Of a stretch of DNA of 64,000 bases, positions 45,098 to 56,338 are shown in pieces. Source of the DNA: Bisporella sp. PMI_857 (lineage: Eukaryota > Ascomycota > Leotiomycetes > Helotiales > Helotiaceae); assembly GCA_021307315.1 (NCBI GenBank), contig JAJSPD010000021.1:651398-715397 (forward strand), in the 5' to 3' direction. The notes beneath the pieces were generated by a model. That model did not search any database, was not told the origin of the DNA, and worked only from the letters and a program-made list of their open reading frames with translations. The translations under genes were made by a program, and so were the position numbers. Each line of letters opens with the position of its first letter. Within the stretch, counting starts at the first letter, position 1.

Positions 45098-45790
45098 GGT
45101 CAAATCAAAAGGATATGGAAGCGAGAAATTTGAGGTGACGGAAGAAAATGTTTTATATATCTTTCTGAGATGCCTCTGTGCGCCTCCAATGCGTTGCTGA
45201 GAAATCGCGCAGATATAGATAGCTGATCGGCATCGAAGTTGGTGGGTTACCTGGCTATCCCTGCAATCAAGTTTCCGAATGATGGCGTTATCCAACTTAG
45301 AATGTACCGGTGTTGCATTTGTTCCACAGGAACTGTGTTAGGACTAATTCATGAACCTCAAGTATTACTTTGCCTATGTAGCGATGAAGATCCTAAAGTG
45401 AAGCACCAAAATTGAATGATTTGAAACACTTATTGCTCCAACTCAAATTGCACTTGCAGAAAAAATGGACCAAGAGGGATGCTATACAAGAATCATATTC
45501 AAGACCTTATAGTCATATGTCAATATGTACATGAATGATTAAAGATAAGTATCCTCGGGTGGGCTTCCTTTCTCTTAGGAAGCAATCCTATCCCGACTTT
45601 TCCTCCATAAACCAATTCTGCTCCCTTGGTGGTGAGAGCAAGAAGATGGTGGTATTTGAAGCAAAAACGCCAATTTAGCCAATCCTTCCTCCTGGGTATA
45701 GACGCCGCACCAATGTTCTGATCTCTCCTTTATATATATAACACCATGTATTCTTCATGTTCGTTCTTCAATCATATTTACTTAAATATA
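45098..45790. other. Intergenic, no supported gene
   Basis: 0.7 kb upstream of the methyltransferase relic and downstream of the GPI-anchored protein, same strand. No coding or structured element recognised. Confidence 0.5.
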
Positions 45791-47146
45791 TCATAACAAC
45801 CAGCTTCCTACCAGCATCACCAAGGCGATAAGGCCGATGTTCGATGAAGCTAGTCCGGATGGGACAGTGTAGCTAGAGGCTCCGCTCTGCACCGCGGCTG
45901 CAAGACTTGCATTAACAAAGCCGGGTCCGCATTGTATGTTGATTTGTTGGGCGGCTGCAACGTAGGTATTTGCGATGCTACTACTCCGATCGCTGGTCGC
46001 GGCGGAAAATATTGCCATTGTGCTTTTCAAGCATGAATTACACGTTGGCTGTCTGCCACCTGGGAGAGTAGTATTTAATGGTAGGTAGTAGATGTATGAA
46101 TCAGAAGGAGAGCTAGAGTTGGTGACTGCGTCGGCGAAGCAGTAAGCAGAGGTTTGGGGGTTGCGGAGGCAGGATGCTGAGTATAGGGTCTTGTAGGCCT
46201 TTAGGCCAATCTGCGCATTCTGGATCTTGGGATTTTCGTTTGTGAGGTCGGACCCGCAGTTCGCGGATGCGCTGATGTTGGTGGCTAGGGAAGCCATTAG
46301 GGGCTCGCAGACTGTGAGGTCGGCGGAGCATGTGGTGTCGAGCAGTTGAGTGACCTCAAAAGCAGATTTGGAGGCTTGAAAGAATGAATCGGAGTTCTAA
46401 TAGCAGTTAGCAGCGAGTCCCCTATTTTGTTGTCCGAGGGCGATAGAACGAGAGGCTGGGTTGTAGCTTACGTAGAGGAGTAACGAGAACGGCAGGCACG
46501 CCTTGAATGTCGAATTTGTTAAGAAACCATACATGAAATTGGTGCAACTCTCGGTGATGTTTCCATCGAAACCTTGATCGAATGGCTGGGGCATTGATGA
46601 TAGCGCATTCTGTGTCGCAGCGGTGATGCCTGTAGATGATGCTGTCTTGGTTGCGGATGATGACTTTGTCGTCGACGACGACGATGTTGACTTGGCATTA
46701 GAGGTGCTATCTTGGTTGCTAAATGGGTCGGATTCAGCTCGTCGCACAAGCTTGAGATCGTCGTTCTCGGTGGCTGGAAGCCAGGATTCTAGGTCAGGCT
46801 CGGGGCGTGGATCGACTAGAATTCTGCCTTTTCGAGCTAACCGATCCAAAGAATCTTTCAGCAGTTCCGACGTGACAGCCACGTTGGGAGCCTCAACCAT
46901 CTGTTCGTCGATATATACTGAATTCGATGCGGATGCAAATGAAAGAAAGCACAGAAATACAAAGAGCAAGAGCTGCCATGTTTTATTGTTCACCGAGCTG
47001 TGACGCGGCCAAGAAAAGTGTTCGTTTCTCGTTTCAGGGGCGAGAGCTCGCTGGTGAGACGAAGCCTGCGTTGAAGTGGATGAGCACAAGGAGCCGGAAA
47101 CAGAAGAAGCAAGGCAGCCGGCATCCTTCACCCTTCCGCTGCCCAT
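45791..47146 (-). CDS. GPI-anchored cell-surface protein
   Basis: Exons 47146-46472 and 46396-45791 join to 426 residues. The intron has a GTAAGC donor and a CTAAC branch point 9 bases before its acceptor. A hydrophobic segment (WQLLLFVFLCFLSFASA) sits at about 58-74, after an Arg/Ser-rich N-terminus. It may be a late signal peptide, or the true start may be downstream. A Ser/Thr-rich linker precedes a cysteine-containing domain with conserved-looking spacing (ESCTNFMYGFL, DTTCSADLTVCEPLM, ASCLRNP, PTCNSCLKSTMAIF, CGPGFV). The C-terminus SGLASSNIGLIALVMLVGSWLL has the small-residue site and hydrophobic tail of a GPI signal. It resembles widespread uncharacterised GPI proteins of filamentous ascomycetes. 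Function unknown. Confidence 0.85.
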
Positions 47147-50100
47147 CTTGATTCAGAGCACACTTCTCTTCAGGCGAAGCTGAGTTTGATTTCAGTGATC
47201 CTATCTGGCAATGGTTTTGTTTCCAAATCGTGGCTCCAGCATCACTCAACCTGGCTGCCACCAACCAGATGCCGACCAAGCAATGGCAATATCGCTATCC
47301 GTAGAGCAATTATATCGCTGCGCTGTTGTCGTTCTCAAGGTATCCTTCTGAGCCGTGGGCTCGTTTCCGTTCTATAAGTGATCTCAGGCTGCTACTAATA
47401 TGTATGACTGCGAAGCGGAGGCAAAGAGAGAAGGTCGTGATAAAGATAGCTATCGTATCTTCTTTATTCCCCAAACCCAGGTAAACGAGTGACTATAGTT
47501 GGGATCGTTCGAGGTGAAAGGAATGGATATAGGCCCGCCGTGTTGTTGATGGCCAATGGGTTGGGTTGACTTGTCGTTTCTCCTCACTTCTTTATATCGA
47601 CATTACTGGTGATACAACACAACAGAAATACAGGCAGAATGGACGACGCCTATATTAATATCAAAGATCAATGCTGTGCTACCTGACCTGACATATACAG
47701 TACGACCCAGAACCTGAAGGGTCCGGACCTGGGGACTACGATGGTTTTGTTCTCTAGGCCCTGGCTCCTGGTGGGTTCTTTTTCCAATATTCCAGGCTTC
47801 GCTGGTTGGGCCTCGCACCCATGTCGAATTAATGAGTATTGCGCAGCCATGCTTTCATGCTGGGAATGCAACCGGGCCATTTTCATCGAAGCCATGCAAG
47901 CCACGGACCCGGGGGCTTGCTGCAGCCCAATATTGAAATATTGATCGCTTACGCCCCCGAATCAGGATTTCATGATGTATCCACGGGCTTGAGCTCCCTG
48001 AACTAGTATCTTCACCGTTATCCACATGGCAAATGCCTCGTGGGTGCAGCAGCAGCACGAGGCCTATGCTCTGCAACTACATAATTTCTCGAGATTTTTA
48101 TCCTGTTTGTTCCTAACCAGCGTTTGTCTCCTCCCATTCTTGTTTGCTTTACCTCCAGGCTGTAAACAACCATTAAATTAATTTATAGTGATCTATATTA
48201 GCGACATGCTCTCCCAGCATCGAACCCGATTAATACCCCTAAGCTACTGGAGAGTGTACTTATTGATTTTTGACTTTGCCGCGACCCAGGCACGGAAACA
48301 CCCCAGTACCTCCCCAAGTGTCTAGACCGTTGTCACCCGGCATCCGCCCATCTCCAAGGCAGGAATCGCGTAAGAGCCAAGAGAGAACCGAAATGAGCAA
48401 TGATTGACAATTCCGCACGCCAATGCCGTCGACCAGTGTATTTATGGAAGTCTAAAAGGCGCTTATAGTATTGGGAAGAAGACGAGCTTGATCGATAAAC
48501 CTGTCGTCAGCTTATGGGTCGACCAAGACACCAAAACTTTCGATTCGAAGCAGCATCTTCCGGCTCAGATTGTCAGACATACCCAATAGCTTGGAAACCC
48601 ACCATGCGATCATTCGCGCCTATGCGCTTACATCAAATGAGTGGCTTGAAAAGGAGACCAGTCCTTCTTTCTCCTTGCTCACTTGTTTATTCTCACGAAT
48701 TCCTTATCCGTACCGTAAATCAATCTTCTTACCTGCAATTGAGATAGGTCACTTTACGTTATCACTGCCTGTTTATTACTTTTTATGCCACGGCTGCACA
48801 ATTTATCCATGATCCCTCAACTTAGCACCTCGCTGCACCAACCACAACTCTATCCTTCTTTCCAAAACCTGAAAGTTGACAATAGAAGAGCCTTCGTTTA
48901 CTCTCTTATGCCGTCCAGGCATCACCATTTGGGGCACGCTCGGATAATCGGTGGTTGCATCTGGGGCTTATGTACAGACGCCACAATATTGAAATGGCAT
49001 GAGGCGCTGAGAAGATGTTGGAAGGATGTTGTCAGAGTTGCAGCAGCATATCTCTCGGTTCCTCGTTATCCTATGATGTGTTAGGTAAGCGTTCATCAGG
49101 CTGTCGAAATCTTGAACAGTAAGCAATTTCGTTGTACTTTTGCTTCGCTTCACGACACATCTCATAACACCAGTATGAAAAGTTCACATCTCTACTTTAT
49201 TCAATTTTTTCCCTTCATTTAGAGAAGACCTAGAATATCACCATTTAAATTGATCTATCAATTCTTATTTCTCTCAATCAATTTTATCCATACCAGAGGG
49301 GACTTGGCAAAAAGACGCTTACACAATATAAGCTCTATATGTAAGCGCCAGAGCATGTATTGACGTAGCACTAGATTTGATCGTTCTGATTCATTGAATT
49401 TCGTACGCGATGATGCGAGGGAGTTAAGGTGCGGGGTGCCAAGATTGTGATTGATGAGCTGTTTGTTGTGCTCTCCCAATCTGGTCAAAAACGCTCCTTT
49501 TCTCCTCCAAAGTGATGGCTCGTATAGTTCTCACAGGCTTGGTTTTATCCTTTGTAATTGATTTTTGATTACCCAACAAGATGGTTATATTTGTGCGATT
49601 TTAGAGCCTCTCCTAAGCTTATCATGTGATCACATGGCATTCCTTTGTGTGATTAAAGCTCACGAACTAAAAGTTCGAAATCTTTTGTTGCACGTCTGTT
49701 CTGGGGTCACATTTTGTACCGCCTTCAAACGGTACAAAATGTGACCAAGACACGGCACAATTGTCCAGCTTAAAGTCTCGGCTCGGGATACTACCTGAAT
49801 CACATGCTACAATAGAAGTCCTCTGATTCTCGTTCATTTTGCTTTTTCGAGTAGGTGTAACCATACACAGCTTCAGGATTTTTGAGGAGATACGGTGTTG
49901 GATCAGGTGTTTCCGTATAAACGCCTTTCAGAGCTTGAAGGTGAATAGTCCCCTCTCAATATACGGCTGCGAAGCTTAGCAATTGGGTCTGAGTTCATAT
50001 AACATCGGATTCGCTCAATTTCTGGATATGTTGCATGCCTTTGCAGGCACTTCTCTTGTATGCCTTCTCTGTCATCTGATATCGCATTGAGGTCCATCGT

Positions 50101-50161
50101 TACCTATAGTATACATGGAAAATCCTCAGCGAGTAGATAGCTATGAGCTGAATGAAAACAC
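47147..50161. other. 3 kb intergenic region
   Basis: No reading with protein-like character or family signature. It contains a perfect 17-bp inverted repeat at 49705-49746, listed separately, and otherwise nothing I recognise. Confidence 0.5.
49705..49746. repeat. Perfect 17-bp inverted repeat with 8-base loop
   Basis: GGTCACATTTTGTACCG (49705-49721), loop CCTTCAAA (49722-49729), then the exact reverse complement CGGTACAAAATGTGACC (49730-49746). A transcript would form a 17-bp hairpin with no mismatches. No flanking repeats were seen. Confidence 0.9.
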
Positions 50162-50892
50162 TCATTCATGTGATCGCAGTCTCTCAAAAGCTTTAACCAA
50201 GTAATCACTCCCCAAGACAGCAACAGTCTCCCCAACTTTCCATGCCTCCTCCCCGTCGAAAACCCTAGCTCCAAAATTCACCATACTCAAACACTCCTCC
50301 AAATCCCCAAGCTCGTACTTCCTCGTCCACTCTCCGCTCGCCTCATCCCACTCCTCCCTCCTCGCTCCAAAGCCCTTCTCTCCCTGTTGCAAGACCATAA
50401 ACCCACCTCCGATCCTGCCTACCCAGCATTTCCCACCTCCAACACGTTGCAAGATCCACGAGATATCAGAGCCCAGAGAGGGAGAGATTTTACGCCACAC
50501 CTCTTCATACGGTGTCACCTCCCCACCACGCTCAGGACAAGGCATTGACCCCGTCTCGAGATCATCGCCATTGGGCAGCTTACTGAACTGTCCTTCGTCG
50601 GGCACTGCGTGTGCGGAATTGGAGTCGATGTGGTGGATCCATCGACACTTTACTAAGAGAGCTAGGTGAGCTTACGCTTGGGTTCTAGAGAATGGATGGG
50701 AGACGAACGAGGAGATGTAGAGATGACTTGCCGCTCTCCGGCCATGGCCCAGTCTATGGAGCTGTTAGATTTTAGGACGCGAAGGTCGAGGAAATAGGAG
50801 CCGACGTTGAAGACGAGGGTTTCTGTTGGTTCGGAGGGAGGGTCGGGCAACCAGCGGATGCTGATGCGGGTTGAGACCTCGACGTAGCCCAT
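50162..50892 (-). CDS. HRI1: HRI1-family protein
   Basis: Exons 50892-50676 and 50652-50162 join to 235 residues across a very short 23-base gap (50675-50653, GTAAGC to TTAG). The join restores KCRWIHHIDSNSAHAVPDEG, the family pattern. The gap is below the usual minimum intron size, so this splice deserves checking. The two halves correspond to the two beta-rich repeats of the HRI1 family: MGYVEVSTRISIRWLPDPPS with TETLVFNVGSYFLDLRVL, and SWILQRVGGGKCWVGRIGGG with WTRKYELGDLEECLSMVNFG. Yeast Hri1 is a cytosolic and nuclear protein reported to bind Hrr25 kinase and Sec72. Its activity is not established. I see no other HRI1-like gene here. Confidence 0.85.
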
Positions 50893-52591
50893 TGCGATAT
50901 CTGAAATATATTAATGAGATTAAAGGAAATTGTGGGATTAACTTAATGTTGCCAAAGTGGTGATGCACCAGATCACGATGTGGATGAATCGCCAAGCAAG
51001 TCTTTTTAAACCTTCCCCACTCTCCGCAACCTTCCTCCCGACTTCCACTCACGGGTAACTTACTAAGGTCTTGATTGATATCGATGTTCTTGAAAATGTA
51101 TCTTAGAAACAAGAGGCGTTGGTGTAATGAGGTTACAATGATGATTAGCTCACTCTCCTAGACTAACCTTTGAATCATATTTTTTAGATTTGCAGCGCTA
51201 ACTTGAGCATAATTGACATCTAAAATATAATATCATACAGTTATGAAATACCACTAAAAGGAATTTCGATGTGAATCTCGAGCTAAGCAGTTGCACAGGT
51301 AATTGTGGCGGTTGAATTATGGACTGTGTAGTAACTTCCGTAGCAGATCCCCACCAAATCGTTTGTAGATCCTTGATAGGAATATCGCAAGCATGACTTA
51401 TCTTTCTTCTTCCTGCATGCTTCATATCACAACCTAATAAGATATTACAGTTACTTAGTTCCTTGACTCGACATAAGTCACCAATGCATACTCTGGCCTC
51501 CAATGCAAAGTGCTTGTGGTCGCAGATAAAACATCCTCCGGATGTCGAGCACCAAGCCACCAGTTCATATGATGCAAACAATATCATTCCTCAGTGAATA
51601 TGCTCTTTTTGTGTAGACCTAGATCGTTGTGATCAGGTGTCTAATATCAGGCTGTTTGGGCTGATTATTTGCAGCTAATAGCCGATGCCATCTCCTCTCA
51701 TGGTTTAAAGAATGGTCTCCGACTTTGAATCCGCGATACAGATGAAGCCTATTTGTCCATTGTACGTTAAGTCTGGATTTGTCCATCACAGCAAGTGGTT
51801 TCGGAGATTCTCCCGCGGGGGGGGGTCTCCTTTTCCTTTTCGACATAGCCATAACTCCTGACAGTATCCTCGAAAGGGCCCATCAAGTCCAGCATGAGAG
51901 ATTAAGTATAGAAGCTAAAATATGTGCATTAGCCCGACGCTATTTGTGTATCATGCTTTGTCTACACAATAAATCGATCACTTGCGCTAGCAGGCCTATA
52001 CGAAAGTTCCTTGTCAAGTACGGGAGTGAGTCTCCCATCACACAAAGTAAGACACCGATGCCTGCTTGGAAGTTTGAAGAGAACTTCTGTACGTTCCTAC
52101 AGTGACATTCGTGAGTGACCAAATAGCTCTTAGGGATAATGGAGCAGACAGAAGGTTACGTTCCAAAGAAATAACTGCTCTGGAGAGAGAAGGTTTAGCA
52201 GATGTATGAGGGCCATGTCGACGGCGAGGACAGGAGAACCGGAGGCAGGAGGAATTGGGAGAAAATACATACGGGCGACGGGGCGTTAGGGTTACGGTCC
52301 ACAGTACTGGAATACAATCCAAAATATGGTAAAACAACTTGTAATCGCACACATAAGTGACGCCTGGAGTGTTGCTGTATAGAACACTCATTCCTCATCT
52401 TGGATAGTCGCATTTATCAACGTTTCTCATTGAATACAAGTAGCTCACAACATGTTCTTCGAAGAACAAGCTTGTCGCGAAGTAGCTTCCAAAATGAAAT
52501 GGACCAAATTCAAATGTCCAAACCCAACCACTTCCATATCCCAGAGCGGCGCCCGAGCATATAGCTAAGCCCCTTTGACGAAGAATACTCA
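50893..52591. other. Intergenic, two doubtful minus-strand readings
   Basis: 1.7 kb without a supported gene. Minus-strand readings at 51198-51587 (cysteine-containing) and 51619-51852 (starts MSKRKRRPPPAGESPKPL) have slightly protein-like composition but no family, start context or partner exon. A run of ten G occurs around 51817-51826. Confidence 0.45.
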
Positions 52592-52929
52592 CTACAGCGT
52601 CCCCGTCTGCCCACCAGCTGTGCAGACGGCCACTGTCCTGCCTTGGTTCAGGACATTAAGCTCATTTGGTGGAATTTCCTGCACGCAGCGCCCGAACCGG
52701 TCGCACTCGCCATCCTCGCTGCCTACTGTGCACGCCGTCCCAGCGTTCCCGAATAGTTTGCTACCTTTACCGCTCGCGAAGTTGCTGAATGCATCGTCAC
52801 GGGGGATGGAGACTGTTCATCGGGTTAGATTGGGGCTGAGAGAGTGCGTAAGCTCATTAGAGAAGGCTTACTCGCGAAGGCTTGCCCAGCAAGCAGAGCC
52901 GTGATGGCGAAGAGAGTGGTGAATTGCAT
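52592..52929 (-). CDS. Small secreted cysteine-containing protein
   Basis: Two exons, 52929-52872 and 52812-52592, join to 92 residues. The first exon is only 58 bases. The donor is GTAAGC and the acceptor AACAG. The N-terminus MQFTTLFAITALLAGQAFA is a clear signal peptide. The mature part of about 73 residues has four cysteines in TACTV, DGECDRFGRC and VAVCTAG, enough for two disulfide bonds. Possible proprotein cleavage lies after IPR just past the signal peptide. I recognise no family. Size, signal peptide and cysteines match fungal effector-like or small wall/antimicrobial-type proteins. That is a class description, not a function. Confidence 0.75.
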
Positions 52930-54333
52930 GTTGATGGGGTATATGAGGCGATTGGGAGCGATTTGCTGGGAAATCAACGACTTCAAGTTTAGCAGAATTG
53001 CTTTAGTTATACTGGTAATCAGATGACAATAATTGGATGATGGGATGAGTATTCTAGAGGCAGATCTAGTTATATAGACATCACGAGCAGGGCTACCTAC
53101 CTCAATGAGGCTTCACCGTGTTGAACCAATAATACTAAGAGGCTCGATGAGACGTCTCAACTTTCAAGTCTGTCACAGGAGATATCTCATTGTCAATAAG
53201 TGCGACCGTGACAGCCGTAACATCCTTGACAGTTCGGAAGGCGCATCCTGAAGTTGGGCTGATCAGACCCGCTTTTGGGAAACAGGGGTGATTGATCGTC
53301 GTTGCAGTAAACCTTAACCTTAATGTTGGTTTCGGAGGCTATAGTTTGACAAACAATATTACCCTCGATCTTGAAGGGGTTAAGTGGTTCTTAAAGCTAA
53401 TGGTTTGACAGCTCGATATTCCGCCTTCGTCTCTTTGATGCAAGAGGCTAATAGGCGTTGTCATTTGATTGTAGCACACTTCTAGCATTGGCGCTTGAGT
53501 GTTTTCAAAGGGCTCTAAAGTTTAACTGGCCTTGGCAGAATGCCAGCTAAAGCCATTATGCAAAGTTAGCTATACTTAGCAAAACCATGAAGTAAAAGCG
53601 AATATTGTGAACTGTTCAACTTTTAACAACTTTTGTTAATATAAAAGATCAGAAGGATTTACACTTAAATTAATTAAATGACCAAGAAAGCTACTATATA
53701 AAATACTCCTTCCTATGATTTTTAAATATACAAATTCAAGGGCAATAAGTACATCTTGCAACGCTGATATAATCCAATTGAGGGTATAAAAATGCGTCAT
53801 TCTTGTCTAACCTTTGCCCATAGTTTTAGTTCACCGTACATGATCCAAGCACTGGCCAATAAATATATTCAATACACAACATTAGTACGTAATAGTTCAG
53901 CGACGAGATTCGCATGACAAAAGGGGAGAAGCAGGGAAAGGGATGGTAGATGCAGTATCGGCCAGCATTGATATCATGACTTCAATGATATCACAGCAGA
54001 AACCTACTCAAAAATTGATATCTGATATATGAAGGCTAGACAATTGTCGACCGATTTTTATTTATTTATTGATGTGTCAAGTTTTGCTTTCATTCAGGCA
54101 TCCGATTTCCTCTTCTGATTTTTACTTCAGGCTGTTTCATAGCGTGTCGCTCCCCATCTTCGTCTCATGTCGCTGAAGCCAGTCTGTGCAAGCGTTGCAC
54201 TGTAAAGATGTAGAATTCACACGATAGTTTCAGGACGGCAGCTTGTTCCAGGTCAGGATTTTCGGTTCAGATGTCTGTATGCCATGGTTCTTGCCTTCAC
54301 AGCTTCATTTTACTATAATTGAAGATTGCTCCG
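52930..54333. other. AT-rich intergenic region
   Basis: 1.4 kb, increasingly AT-rich toward 53600-53900, with no reading above background. It includes the promoter of the small secreted protein. No repeat recognised. Confidence 0.5.
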
Positions 54334-55248
54334 CTATTGAGTGTCGGAATCGGGTTGTCTATAACAATACTCAAGTCTATATGCAGGTGAGCAAACAGTT
54401 TTAAAGATGACTTGGTTCCTTACCTGAGAACTGGGCACCCTCTCCTACTCTGAAACTTCTCCATAGACCTCTTCTTGGCATCAGTTGATCTGCGCTGGTA
54501 CATAGTAAACAAGTCTACTCTACTCACGTTTTCTACGATGTTTGGATCTTGAAATTTCCTCGAAGATCTCCTCCGATACAGGTAAGTCCATAGCGTCGCA
54601 AGGAGGGTAACCGCAGCTAGGCTAACCACAAAATAAATGGTGTATGTTGTTGTATTCGGATGATCCGCGAAGATAATATTTGCAACAAAGCTACCAATCA
54701 CTGCGACAGATACTACTTCTTGGTACATTGCAATAGCAGATAAGCTGGTGGTTGCGATACGAGATGTGGCAAATGTGACAGTTCAACTGGACTCCACAAC
54801 CGTAATGCCTTGTCCCTAGCTTGAATGCTGAAAGTTGGTCGCGAATTTGCGTAGGGCCATACTGTAGAAATATCCAGCTCTGTTACAGCATAGTCATGGG
54901 ATATATACAGCCAAATGGAATCGTCGCACTGCATATTATCGATTCCATCGCCTTACACTTACTACCTCACCTCGTATTATTCTCCCTGGCCCATGCTAAT
55001 CTGGCTTAGGGTCCGAGCTCTAGCCCAAAAAGGGTTTTCTTCACTCACGTCGTAGAGCTATATTAGGGGGCATTCACCCCTTTAAGGCTCTGCTTCCTCC
55101 GTTGAACAGTGAGGTAGTTTGTCTCGTTCACAACTGCTGTGGAGGTAGTGACCCAGGATCCGACATACGCATCCTCCTCCTTTTGCTGTTTTAAGAAAGC
55201 GATATAATCGCAACGCAAACAAATATCCATCTTTGATATATTGATCAT
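54334..55248 (-). pseudogene. Decayed membrane-protein gene
   Basis: Several coding-like pieces lie in order on the minus strand but do not join in one frame. Upstream is a piece with KMDICLRCDYIAFLKQQKEE and SWVTTSTAVVNETNYLTVQ (about 55235-55090), closed by a stop. After a good acceptor (TTTCTACAG near 54866) comes YGPTQIRDQLSAFKLGTRHY, then a frame change near 54785 to TVTFATSRIATTSLSAIAMY. This continues into two hydrophobic segments (VVSVAVIGSFVANIIFA and IYFVVSLAAVTLLATLWTYL) and a basic tail. The last part alone, 54728-54424 joined to 54376-54334, would make a 115-residue protein. I favour a relic of a fungal multi-domain membrane protein; a short functional gene is the alternative. 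Confidence 0.4.
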
Positions 55249-55681
55249 CGCAAGGTCTCATATCCTTCAAAGTCCGGGGTGTTACGCCTCAACTCATCAT
55301 GTTGACTAGAGGGGCGAATCATGGATCACAGTCTGCGGTAAAAGGATGCATGAACTATGGCAGTTTTTAAGAAATATTAGTATCTTGAGATTTCCCAGGA
55401 CCTATATTCAGAGGACGAATATTTATACTGTATTCATTTGCTTTTCTAACGCCTTCGAGGACAGCTCAGGAGTTGGATTCTTGGAATCAGGAAAGGTATT
55501 CATTTTGAGCTTGGGTCTGCCATCTCTGGAGTCATTTAGTAGGGGTAGTGTTAATTTCCAAAGTACATATGCTTATGAATTCTATATGATAAAATTTGAT
55601 TCCAAGGTTTGATATTCTCGCTTCCTTTCCTTCTTGCCACTTCAGTGCCCCTTGTTTCCACACACCCGCAAACCAACTTCA
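55249..55681. other. Intergenic
   Basis: 0.43 kb between the relic and the 3' end of the LPMO-like gene. An 88-codon plus-strand reading lacks any recognisable feature. Confidence 0.45.
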
Positions 55682-56338
55682 TCAAACCCTCATGATTCGA
55701 CTTGACCTGAGAGGCTTGATGACAAAATCAACACAAGATTCATAGGTCTGTTTAGCGCCGACGCCGTACCACCACCACTGGATAACCTAGGACAATGTCA
55801 ATATACATACGATACCAGCACATTAGCAACTTACGCAGTCTCCAGCAGTCGTGCATTTACCCTCCAAGTTGTTAGGAATCGTGACAGAAAATGCAGAGTT
55901 ATTCGCTGGTAGGGAAGGAAGCTTCTCATTCGCGTAGTCACTCCAGTAGAGCAGCTGGCTGCCAATTATCGAGTTGGTTTTAGTGTCCACGACGCTCACA
56001 TTGGCTGTGCCCGCATGCTTAATTCGAATGTTGATTTTGATCGGAACGACTTGGCCGGGAGAATATGTTTGGACACTTGATGATGCTGGGTCGTATTGGA
56101 GACCTCTGCACAGCCACAGGTTGCATAGTGCTGCGTGATAACCACTGTCTTTCGCGGCGGCTTCAGGTAGGCCCTCGACATGGTCTGTTACATCGGCGGC
56201 GATTTTTTTGGTCACTGCGGTGCCACATGCTGCAGTAGATGCGGCATTAACTGCCCGTGGCTGTGGGCTGGTTATGACTCCGTGAGCGGATGCGCCGATG
56301 GCGAGCCCTATGACTGAAACGATTTGTGAGATTTGCAT
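55682..56338 (-). CDS. Secreted chitin-binding type-4 / LPMO-like protein
   Basis: Exons 56338-55835 and 55786-55682 join to 202 residues. The second exon supplies the aromatic C-terminal segment VIQWWWYGVGAKQTYESCVD. The signal peptide MQISQIVSVIGLAIGASA ends so that the mature protein begins with HGVITSPQPRAV; an N-terminal histidine after cleavage is the hallmark of copper-dependent polysaccharide monooxygenases. A second histidine in RIKHAGTANVSVVDT may complete the copper site (inference). Cysteines in AACGTAV, LCNLWLCRG, GKCTTAGDC and YESCVD suit a compact disulfide-bonded fold. The family is common in ascomycetes. Chitin as substrate is plausible but not proven, and it has no extra binding module. 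The open frame upstream of 56338 lacks signal-peptide character, so this start is preferred. Confidence 0.85.

Noticed and set aside
35539..47146. One large biosynthetic cluster from UstYa through the ligase, methyltransferase and surface proteins
   Set aside because: The genes are separated by 5 kb of empty DNA, the methyltransferase is broken, and the surface proteins have no biosynthetic role.
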